A stretch of DNA of 47,629 bases from the NCBI GenBank assembly GCA_033856275.1, contig JAWVFJ010000025.1, forward strand, positions 1 to 47,629, in the 5' to 3' direction. The position numbers were made by a program, and so were the translations under genes. This document shows positions 41,837 through 47,629 of the stretch, piece by piece (position 1 is the stretch's first letter; the number at the start of each line of letters is the position of its first letter). The notes under the pieces are model-generated. The model did no database searches. It was not told where the DNA came from and saw only the letters and a list, made by a program, of their open reading frames with translations. The DNA comes from VRUE01 sp033856275. GTDB lineage: Bacteria; Actinomycetota; Thermoleophilia; Solirubrobacterales; 70-9.

Positions 41837-43300
41837 CTAGGCGACTGCCTCGCGCAGCTCGGCGATGTCTTTGAGCTGATCGTCGACCCAATCGCCGGGG
41901 TTGCGCGAGAAGACCAGCTCTTTGAGGTGCTGCGCCCGCATCCGACGCTCCTCGGGGTCCATGGTGAGGGCCCGGTAGATCGCGTCGGCCTGCTCCTGGA
42001 TATCGAAGGGGTTGACCGTGAGCGTGCAGTCGGAGAGCTCCTCGTGGGAGCCGGTGTTCTCGGAGAGCATCAGCACGCCGTCGCGGGTATTGACCGCCGG
42101 AGCCTCCTTGGCGACCAGGTTCATGCCGTCGAAGAGCGAGTTGACCATCAGCAGGTCGAAATGCTTGTAGCGGGCGACCGCGTCGTAGAAGTTCTCGTAG
42201 ATCTTCAAATCGATCGGCATCCAGTCGGTGGTGCCGTGGCTGTGATTGACGACTGCAACCAGGGCCTCGATCCGCTCCAGGTACTCGGCGTACTCGGGTA
42301 CGTCCTGGCGCGAAGGTTGCAGGTGAGCGATGAAGGTGACCTGTTCGCGGAACTCGGGGTGCTGGGTGAGGAAGACGTCGAAGGCAGTGAAGCCGCGCAG
42401 CACATTCTTGGAGAGGTCGGCCCGGTCGACACGGATGATCAGGTGCTTGCGGCGGCGCTCCAAAACCTCGCGCTCGGCGGCGGCCACCTCGGGGGATTCG
42501 GCCGCACGGCGCAACCGTTCGGCATCGATCGAGAGCGGGTAAGCGCGGGTCCGGGTCTCACCACCCGCGTGCCGCACGATCCCCTGCTCGTAGTCGACGT
42601 CCACCTCGAGCAGTTCGTCGCAGCAGCGGATGAAGTTGATGCAGTAAGCGTGGGTGTGGAAACCGATGATGTCGTTGGCGAGCATGCCGCGGAAGAGCGC
42701 CTCGCGAATCCGCCCCGGCAGGATGCGCCAACTGTCGGGCTGGGACCAAGGAATGTGGACGAAGTGGTGCAGGAAGGCGTCGGGTCGGGCTTCGCGGATC
42801 ATCGCCGGAGCCGTATAGAGGTGATAGTCGTGCAGCATCACCAGCGGCCGTTCCCGCCCCTCAATCTGGCCTAGCACGGCGTTGGCGATGTCGCGGTTGA
42901 CCGCCTGGTAACCGAAGTCCCAGGCGTCGAGCTCCTCCTGGCGGATGTCCGGGGCGTTGGAGAGGTCCCAGAGGTAGTGCTGGATGAACCAGAGGATCGG
43001 GTTGGCGATGATGTTGTAGAAGCCGTCGTAGGCTTCGGCGTCGGAGCCAACCAGCAGCACCCGGTAGTCGATGCCGTCGATCGAGAGCTCGACCGGGCCG
43101 CCGCGCTCCTCGCTGACAGCGACATCCTCGTCGGTCATCGCCGATGCGATCCAGAGCGCGTCGCGGTGGGAGACCAGGCCGGAGAGGGCCGTGACGAGGC
43201 CTCCTCCACCCCGCTGGACGGTGCGCTCGCCGTTCTCGTCGAGTTCGAACTGAGCGGGGCCTCGGTTGGAGACAATGATCAGCGGGTCGGATTCGGACAC
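41837..43300 (-). CDS. otsA: Trehalose-6-phosphate synthase-like GT20 glycosyltransferase
   Basis: 487 residues from the GTG at 43300. Family 20 motifs occur in order: IIVSNRGPAQF, GGGLVTALSG, LVMLHDYHLY, FVHIPWSQPDSWRILP, DIIGFHTHAYCINFIRCC, IIRVDRADLSKNVLRGF, SLFDGMNLVAKEAP and MLSENTGSHEEL. This is the layout of OtsA, which makes trehalose-6-phosphate from UDP-glucose and glucose-6-phosphate. Several positions differ from E. coli OtsA (for example VDRADLSKN in place of VDRLDYSKG), so a related acceptor such as glycerol-3-phosphate is possible. No OtsB phosphatase is present in the window. A -10-like TAGTCT lies just before the GTG, and element copy 3 is about 50 bp upstream in the same orientation. 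Confidence 0.88.
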   Translation of the reverse strand: MSESDPLIIVSNRGPAQFELDENGERTVQRGGGGLVTALSGLVSHRDALWIASAMTDEDVAVSEERGGPVELSIDGIDYRVLLVGSDAEAYDGFYNIIANPILWFIQHYLWDLSNAPDIRQEELDAWDFGYQAVNRDIANAVLGQIEGRERPLVMLHDYHLYTAPAMIREARPDAFLHHFVHIPWSQPDSWRILPGRIREALFRGMLANDIIGFHTHAYCINFIRCCDELLEVDVDYEQGIVRHAGGETRTRAYPLSIDAERLRRAAESPEVAAAEREVLERRRKHLIIRVDRADLSKNVLRGFTAFDVFLTQHPEFREQVTFIAHLQPSRQDVPEYAEYLERIEALVAVVNHSHGTTDWMPIDLKIYENFYDAVARYKHFDLLMVNSLFDGMNLVAKEAPAVNTRDGVLMLSENTGSHEELSDCTLTVNPFDIQEQADAIYRALTMDPEERRMRAQHLKELVFSRNPGDWVDDQLKDIAELREAVA

Positions 43301-43352
43301 GGGCTCAGACTACCCAGACCCCTCGTTTGCTCACCCAAAAAGGTTGGTGATG

Positions 43353-43464
43353 GGAAGGCTTGGGCACCCCTCCTCGCTCAACTTTTTCGGTGGATTGGCT
43401 GCCGCCTTCCGAGATTGGATTGCCGAAAAAGTACAAGCCGTTCGGAGGGGTGCCCAAGCCTTCC
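43353..43464 (-). repeat. Covarying-arm hairpin element, copy 3 (inverted)
   Basis: Reading leftward, the core GGCTTGTACTTTTTCGGC and CCACCGAAAAAGTTGAG are identical to copies 2 and 4. The arms GGAAGGCTTGGGCACCCCTC (43353-) and the complementary copy ending at 43464 pair perfectly over 21 bases, and are wholly different in sequence from the arms of the other copies. It lies between otsA and the divergent 150-residue ORF, oriented towards otsA. Confidence 0.9.
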
Positions 43465-43512
43465 AGCGATCGTTTCGGGGGAGACATTCCAGGGTTGGGG
43501 GCTTGTGCTGGG

Positions 43513-43965
43513 ATGCGTGTCCGGATTCGGTGGTCTCAAGCTGGGCTGGTGCTCGTTGCCGCCGCTGGAATCCTCCTGGCGCTTCGGGTTGCGCCGAGCT
43601 TGCTGGCGCCGCCGGCGCCGCCTCCTCTTCCTGCTGATGTTGGTCTGCCGCGAGTGGAAGCTGCCGTCCCGAATCCGGCTCCGGGTGCACGGGGTGTGCG
43701 GAATCTCGGGCGGGTGGTGTCGGGTGGGGGTGGTCGGCGCCGTGCGGAGGGCAAGGTGTCGAAACGCCAGGCGCATCGTCCCGGCGCCCGGAGCAGCGCG
43801 CAGCACAAACCGAGTACCCCCACCCGACGGCAGGACCCGGCCGCCACTCCGCCAGTTCCTGCTCCCGTCCCGGCAGCGGAACCCGAACCTTCACCGGAAG
43901 CTCTTTCGCCAAACGTGCCTGCTGCCCCACCCGGCGACGGCTCGATGGAGTTCGCCCCGCATTGA
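43513..43965 (+). CDS. Proline-rich single-membrane-segment protein, unknown function
   Basis: 150 residues from the ATG at 43513; the longer frame back to 43360 is element copy 3 sequence and is not used. One membrane segment (SQAGLVLVAAAGILLALRVA, about 8-27) is followed by a basic, then Pro/Ala-rich disordered tail (TPPVPAPVPAAEPEPSPEAL). No conserved domain is seen. It could be an anchor or spacer protein, or a poorly conserved ORF; codon use is acceptable. Its stop is immediately followed by element copy 4. Confidence 0.55.
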   Translation: MRVRIRWSQAGLVLVAAAGILLALRVAPSLLAPPAPPPLPADVGLPRVEAAVPNPAPGARGVRNLGRVVSGGGGRRRAEGKVSKRQAHRPGARSSAQHKPSTPTRRQDPAATPPVPAPVPAAEPEPSPEALSPNVPAAPPGDGSMEFAPH

Positions 43966-44081
43966 GGGCAGGCGCCGGGTGCCGCTCCCGGCGGCTTGTA
44001 CTTTTTCGGCGATCCAACCTCGGACGGCCCCAGCCGCCCCACCGAAAAAGTTGAGCCGGGAGTGGTACCCGGCGCCTGCCC
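43966..44081 (+). repeat. Covarying-arm hairpin element, copy 4
   Basis: Core GGCTTGTACTTTTTCGGC and CCACCGAAAAAGTTGAG as in copies 2 and 3. Arms GGGCAGGCGCCGGG and CTCCCGG on the left face CCGGGAG and CCCGGCGCCTGCCC on the right; differences from perfect pairing are G.U-type on this strand. It begins one base after the stop of the upstream ORF and ends 9 bp before the -10 of rpsF. Confidence 0.9.
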
Positions 44082-44090
44082 CACTGACGC

Positions 44091-44096
44091 TATAGT
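44091..44096 (+). promoter_or_regulatory. -10 element of the rpsF operon
   Basis: TATAGT lies 11 bases before the TTG start of rpsF, so the transcript would have only a few untranslated bases. The -35 region would fall at the right arm of repeat element copy 4 (about 44068-44073), placing the element upstream of, or overlapping, the promoter rather than in the leader. Confidence 0.5.
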
Positions 44097-44107
44097 CCCT
44101 CGCCGCT

Positions 44108-44608
44108 TTGGCAGCAGCACGCGAATACGAGTTGGTCCTCATGCTTGACCCCGGCCCAGACGAGGCCGGGCGCGATGCGCTCGCGCAGGATGTGCGCGGT
44201 CGGATAGAGGGCAAAGGGACGCTCAAGCACGAGAACAAATGGGGTCTGCGCAAGATGGCCTATGAGATCGAGCAGCGCAATGAGGCCGACTACCGCTGGT
44301 TTCGCTTCGAGGCCCCAACGGAACTGCTCGACGAGCTCAACCACAACCTGAAGATCGCCGACGGCGTGCTGCGCTTCCGCATCTTCAAAGTCGACGCGGA
44401 CTCACCGGTGATGGTGCCGCCCGCCGTCGCCGCCCCGACCCCCGGCGCCTCGCGCGACCGCGGCGATCGCGGTCCTCAGGGCGCTCCCCGTACTGCCGTC
44501 GCCGCAGAGCCGTCCGCAGAGCCGGCTGCTGAGTCCGCTGAGCCGGCTGCTAAGTCCGCTGAGAGCGCTCCCGAGAGCGTCGACGTTCCCGTCGCCACCG
44601 ACGAGTAG
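44108..44608 (+). CDS. rpsF: 30S ribosomal protein S6 with extended acidic tail
   Basis: 166 residues from a TTG at 44108 (no ATG or GTG precedes the conserved EYELVLMLDP). S6 signatures: GTLKHENKWGLRKMAYEIEQ and ADYRWFRFEAPTELLDELNH, then LRFRIFKVD. The S6 fold ends near residue 100; a further ~65-residue low-complexity tail follows (AEPSAEPAAESAEPAAKSAE), longer than in most S6 proteins. S6 binds S18 in the platform of the 30S subunit. First gene of the conserved rpsF-ssb-rpsR-rplI operon; probably translated from a near-leaderless mRNA. Confidence 0.96.
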   Translation: MAAAREYELVLMLDPGPDEAGRDALAQDVRGRIEGKGTLKHENKWGLRKMAYEIEQRNEADYRWFRFEAPTELLDELNHNLKIADGVLRFRIFKVDADSPVMVPPAVAAPTPGASRDRGDRGPQGAPRTAVAAEPSAEPAAESAEPAAKSAESAPESVDVPVATDE

Positions 44609-44705
44609 TCGGTTTCCTGCGCAGATTGCGGGAGCGAAGGGACGAGTCGCGCCGCCGGCGCTCTTAGACTGGAATCCAGACAACGATTCAGAGGAGTTGA
44701 GAGCT

Positions 44706-45170
44706 GTGGCAGCGTCGAACGTGAACGTAGTGGTCATCACCGGAAACCTGACCCGCGATCCGGAGCTGCGCAGCACGCCGGGCGGGACCTCCGTCTGCAA
44801 GCTGCGCGTGGCGGTCAACAGCCGTCGCAAGGACGGTCAAACGGGCGAGTGGGTGGACAAGCCCAACTACTTCGATGTCACCGTCTGGGGTGCCCAGGGC
44901 GAGAACTGCGCCAACTACCTTGCCAAGGGCCGACCGGTCGCGATCGAAGGGCGCCTCGACTGGCGCGAGTGGGAGAAAGACGGGGTCAAACGGCAGACCG
45001 TCGAAATCATCGCCAACTCGGTCCAGTTCCTCGGCTCCCGCGACGGCTCCGGCAACGGGGGCGGCGGAGAAGGCGGCGGTTTCAGCCCGAGCAGCGACGT
45101 CCCCGCCGACTCCTCCGACTTCGCCGGCGCAGCCGCCGGTGGCGGCGGAGACGACGACATCCCGTTTTAG
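44706..45170 (+). CDS. ssb: Single-stranded DNA-binding protein
   Basis: 154 residues from the GTG at 44706, which has GAGGAG nine bases upstream; a TTG at 44697 is in frame but lacks spacing. The OB-fold core shows VVVITGNLTRDPELRSTPGG, VCKLRVAVNSRR, NYFDVTVWGAQGENCANYLA and GRPVAIEGRLDWREWE, which are typical SSB strands. A Gly-rich linker leads to the acidic tip DDDIPF that recruits replication and repair partners. Position between rpsF and rpsR is the classic arrangement. Confidence 0.97.
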   Translation: MAASNVNVVVITGNLTRDPELRSTPGGTSVCKLRVAVNSRRKDGQTGEWVDKPNYFDVTVWGAQGENCANYLAKGRPVAIEGRLDWREWEKDGVKRQTVEIIANSVQFLGSRDGSGNGGGGEGGGFSPSSDVPADSSDFAGAAAGGGGDDDIPF

Positions 45171-45299
45171 GTCGCCTGACGGAGCCGGACCAAGCGGGGC
45201 AAGGGCGCGGGGAGCGAAGCCTGCTCTACACGTGAGCGACTGTGGACGCCGCACCGCGCCGTGTCCGGCCCCGTCAGGTCTGTAGGATTCCCGGCCCGC

Positions 45300-45563
45300 A
45301 TGGCTAGAACGAAAGATGCAACATCATCGACACCCCGGCGCGGCCGCCGAGACGACCGTGCTCGGCCGCGCAAATACACCCGGATCAACTCCGAGGCGGT
45401 CGACTACAAGGACCTCAATCTGCTGCGCCGCTTCCTCTCCGACAAGGGGAAGACGCGGGGGCGCCGGGTCACCGGCCTCTCCCGCAAGCACCAACGGCAG
45501 CTCTCGGTGGCGGTGAAGCGCGCCCGTGAGATCGCCCTCCTGCCTTACGTCGGAGAGCGCTGA
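45300..45563 (+). CDS. rpsR: 30S ribosomal protein S18
   Basis: 87 residues from the ATG at 45300 (a GTG 13 codons earlier is in frame but less likely). The S18 core is unmistakable: YTRINSEAVDYKDLNLLRRF, then GRRVTGLSRKHQRQLSVAVK and RAREIALLPYV. The basic N-terminal extension is common in actinobacteria. It lacks the Cys-rich zinc-binding N-terminus found in some S18 paralogs. Its stop overlaps the rplI start by one base (TGATG). Confidence 0.97.
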   Translation: MARTKDATSSTPRRGRRDDRARPRKYTRINSEAVDYKDLNLLRRFLSDKGKTRGRRVTGLSRKHQRQLSVAVKRAREIALLPYVGER

Positions 45564-46015
45564 TGACGCAGGCGATCCTGCTCGAGGACGTCGAGCAACT
45601 TGGCCATCGCGGCGATCCGGTTGATGTATCGCCCGGCTACCTGCGCAACTACCTGATCCCACGCAAACTGGCCGCCGCCGCCACCCCGGGAGCGCTGGAG
45701 GAGGCCCAGCGGCGACGCGCCGCGGCCGAGAAAGCTGAGAAAGCTCGCTCCGAGCGAGAAGAGCAGGCGGCCTCGCTGCTCTCCAAGACCGTCTTGACGA
45801 TCTACCAACGGGCGGGCGAGGACGGCAAGCTCTTCGGCTCGGTGGGAGCAAAGGAGATCGCCGACGCGATCCGGGACGCCCGCGACCTGCGCATCGATCG
45901 GCGCAAGGTCCGCCTCGAGCAGCCGATCCGTGAGATCGGCACCCACATGGTCGAGATCGAGCTCGCCGACGGCGCCGTCGCCACGGTGAAGACGATCGTC
46001 ACCGAGGAACGCTGA
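45563..46015 (+). CDS. rplI: 50S ribosomal protein L9
   Basis: 150 residues. The N-terminal domain has the L9 signature AILLEDVEQLGHRGDPVDVS followed by PGYLRNYLIPRKLA, then the long connecting helix (EEAQRRRAAAEKAEKARSER), and the C-terminal domain (LFGSVGAKEIADAIRDA; EIGTHMVEIELADGAVATVK). L9 stabilises the 50S subunit near L1 and helps maintain reading frame. Last ribosomal gene of the operon, translationally coupled to rpsR. Confidence 0.97.
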   Translation: MTQAILLEDVEQLGHRGDPVDVSPGYLRNYLIPRKLAAAATPGALEEAQRRRAAAEKAEKARSEREEQAASLLSKTVLTIYQRAGEDGKLFGSVGAKEIADAIRDARDLRIDRRKVRLEQPIREIGTHMVEIELADGAVATVKTIVTEER

Positions 46016-46037
46016 GCCCGACGTTAGGCTGCGGGGC

Positions 46038-46760
46038 ATGGGTTCGCCGCGCTTGCCGACTCGCCTGACCCGGCGCGCCAAGGCCAGGGCCAGGCTCGGC
46101 TGGGGTCACTCTGAGCGTGCCACCGTCGGGCTCGCCGCCGTCGCGCTGGGCGGCGCGGGCGTCGTCCTCGCCGGCCAGTTCGGCCGCATGCTGCAGCGTC
46201 GCTCTCACCAAGAGGCCGACGGTGAGGGGCTGGTTGAGGTAGCCCCGGCTGCCGCGCTCGACACAGTCAGCGTCGCCGTGGGGGGCTACGACGAGGCACC
46301 GCGCTCCGAAACGGTCCTCTTCAACCTGCTCGCCGGCTTCCTCGGTTCCTTCGCACTGGTGCGCCTCTCCACCCTGGGCATCCGCGACGAGTGGTGGCCG
46401 TTCCGCAACGTCAAGGTCGGCGGTCGCCACATCCACCACTTCGTGCCCGGCATCGTGCTCGCCTTCGCCTCTGGGACGACGGCGCTGCTGACCGACGACG
46501 AGGCGCTCGAAGAGCGGCTTGCGGTTACGACCGGCATCGGCATGGGACTGACCTTCGACGAGGCGGCACTCCTGCTCGATCTGCGCGATGTCTACTGGAC
46601 TCGCCAGGGCCTGCTCAGCGTACAGCTGAGCCTCGGCGCCACCGCGATCCTCAGCATCGCGATCCTCACCCAGAGAATGCTCAGACGCGGCGAGCGACGG
46701 CGTGAAGCGGAGGGCTTGATCCCGCCCGCGGCGGCCGACCCGGCCAATCCCCGGGACTAA
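46038..46760 (+). CDS. Integral membrane protein, unknown function
   Basis: 240 residues. Membrane segments occur near 29-47 (ATVGLAAVALGGAGVVLAGQ), 95-108, 135-150 (FVPGIVLAFASGTTALLT), 160-180 and 195-212. A His-rich motif VGGRHIHHFVPGIVLA and an acidic TDDEALEERL stretch are striking, and the His cluster could bind a metal, although this is not shown. It is 22 bp downstream of rplI and probably read through from the ribosomal operon. The family is not one I can name. Confidence 0.78.
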   Translation: MGSPRLPTRLTRRAKARARLGWGHSERATVGLAAVALGGAGVVLAGQFGRMLQRRSHQEADGEGLVEVAPAAALDTVSVAVGGYDEAPRSETVLFNLLAGFLGSFALVRLSTLGIRDEWWPFRNVKVGGRHIHHFVPGIVLAFASGTTALLTDDEALEERLAVTTGIGMGLTFDEAALLLDLRDVYWTRQGLLSVQLSLGATAILSIAILTQRMLRRGERRREAEGLIPPAAADPANPRD

Positions 46761-46786
46761 GCATCACCCGACAAACTACGGCGCAG

Positions 46787-47566
46787 TCAGCCCTTTGGCG
46801 TGCAGGCGCGGACCAGGCTGCCGGTCAGGCGACTGTTATCGCTGAAGACCCCGGTGCCTTTGGCGAGCAGGTGGCCGTCTGGGCACTTGGCGAGCAGGTA
46901 GCTCTGCTGCTTGCCTTTGTAGGTGAACTTGCGGGCGATCCTGAGACTGAAACTCACCGGCGAGCCGTAGCCACCGGCAATCTTGGGAACCGTCGCCACC
47001 GATTTGAGGCCGTAGCGGCCGTTATGGACTTTCGAGACTTTGACCGTGGTGACGACCGCGGCCGAGACCGGGGCGGTCAGGTAAGCATGGACGAAGATCG
47101 TCGTCTTGCCGCCCTTGACGCCGCCGTTGAAGGCGAGGATGTCACTTTTGGCGATGAAAGGTTTCTGTTCGGGGAATTCGACCTCGACGGCAGCCTGGCC
47201 TTCGCCGACGATTGCCGAGGGACAGGCCGCCCTGGCCTTTTCGGTGGTCTGCGCCTGCAATTTGCCCGAGGTGCAGACTGGCAATCCTTTGGCGTTGATG
47301 GCGCCGTTCTTGTCCGCTTCGACTACGAGTTCCTTCAGGGCGGGCGGATGGGTGTGGTCGAGGGTTTCGACTTTGCCGCTGACATTCAAGGTGATTGGCG
47401 CGAGTTTGTTCTTCGGCAGAGTCGTGGGGCTGAAGGTTCCGTTGCCTGTGATCCGCAGGTTGCCCAAAGTGACGACAAAGGGCTTTTCTCCCTTGGCGAT
47501 TGCGATTCCGGCGATGGCAAAAAGCGAGGTGCCAATGGCGAGCATCAGTGTCAAGCGCTTACGCAC
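46787..47566 (-). CDS. Exported ~260-residue protein, paralog family member 3
   Basis: 259 residues from a GTG at 47566, with a signal peptide (LMLAIGTSLFAIAGIAIA, about 1-24). It shares the family template with the products at 15595-16377 and 16389-17174: LGNLRITGNGTFSPTTLPKN, KLAPITLNVSGKVETL, AINAKGLPVCTSGKLQAQ, RAACPSAIVGEGQAAVEVEF, ILAFNG, a basic RIARKFTYKGKQQSYLLAKC stretch and a Cys near the C-terminus. It is 30 kb from the other two, so the family is dispersed as well as tandem. It is probably a beta-rich extracellular domain; function unknown. Confidence 0.83.
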   Translation of the reverse strand: MRKRLTLMLAIGTSLFAIAGIAIAKGEKPFVVTLGNLRITGNGTFSPTTLPKNKLAPITLNVSGKVETLDHTHPPALKELVVEADKNGAINAKGLPVCTSGKLQAQTTEKARAACPSAIVGEGQAAVEVEFPEQKPFIAKSDILAFNGGVKGGKTTIFVHAYLTAPVSAAVVTTVKVSKVHNGRYGLKSVATVPKIAGGYGSPVSFSLRIARKFTYKGKQQSYLLAKCPDGHLLAKGTGVFSDNSRLTGSLVRACTPKG

Positions 47567-47629
47567 GAGAAGAACTTACCAGTACCGAAAGAGCACTGCC
47601 CCATTGACTTTGTGTTGAGGCAAAGAAAG

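Noticed and set aside
31290..44081. The four hairpin elements as ordinary transposon inverted repeats or a CRISPR array
   Set aside because: Transposon ends would be the same in each copy, but here the outer arms differ between copies while matching within each. Spacing and structure do not fit CRISPR.

Overview
The window is very GC-rich, has dense genes, frequent GTG/TTG (and apparently CTG) starts, and carries large secreted NHL/Fn3-like proteins with basic C-terminal tails. This suggests a chromosomal segment from an actinobacterium, most likely class Thermoleophilia (Solirubrobacterales or a relative). That placement is inference; no rRNA is present.

Layout. 1-7.0 kb: the 3' end of birA overlaps tail-to-tail with a large SF2 helicase. 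A rightward run follows: TlpA-like lipoprotein, NfeD, slipin, a GalT-like HIT transferase with a CTG start, an unknown gene and a GNAT acetyltransferase. 7.0-12.6 kb: a frameshifted gene remnant, tRNA-Arg(CCT), a divergent pair of large unknown genes (a 999-residue helical-repeat protein and a 498-residue protein) sharing an AT-rich promoter gap, and a decayed fragment of a secreted-protein gene. This looks like accessory DNA. 12.7-26.6 kb: a leftward block of membrane and secreted proteins. It includes a 766-residue polytopic membrane protein, two of three paralogous ~260-residue exported proteins, exported proteins of 945, 1190 and 613 residues that all end in basic tails, and a collagen-like protein whose promoter is overlaid by dyad operators.

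26.7-31.3 kb: leftward yceH, a pyrE of lower GC, an NAD-dependent epimerase, a small membrane protein, an L,D-transpeptidase, a structured intergenic segment and a CPBP protease. 31.4-36.3 kb: a short MscS channel, a class A PBP, a GT-C glycosyltransferase starting directly after the PBP stop, and an MprF/AglD-type membrane protein. 36.4-43.3 kb: thiL with a small antisense FlgM-like ORF, a two-component system and HtrA in one operon, then TreT facing an OtsA-like synthase, giving two routes to trehalose. 43.5-46.8 kb: the rpsF-ssb-rpsR-rplI operon and a membrane protein. 46.8-47.6 kb: the third ~260-residue exported paralog.

The most unusual signal is a family of four ~110-bp elements (31290-31397, 35172-35285, 43353-43464, 43966-44081). 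Each has the same core hairpin, but the outer arms differ between copies while remaining complementary within each copy, with several G.U-compatible changes on one strand. This is the covariation expected of a structured RNA, or of a hairpin DNA element kept perfect by correction. I do not recognise it. Other leads are two CTG starts at operon junctions, shared basic C-terminal tails on secreted proteins, the divergent unknown pair beside tRNA-Arg, and the operator array at the collagen-like gene.
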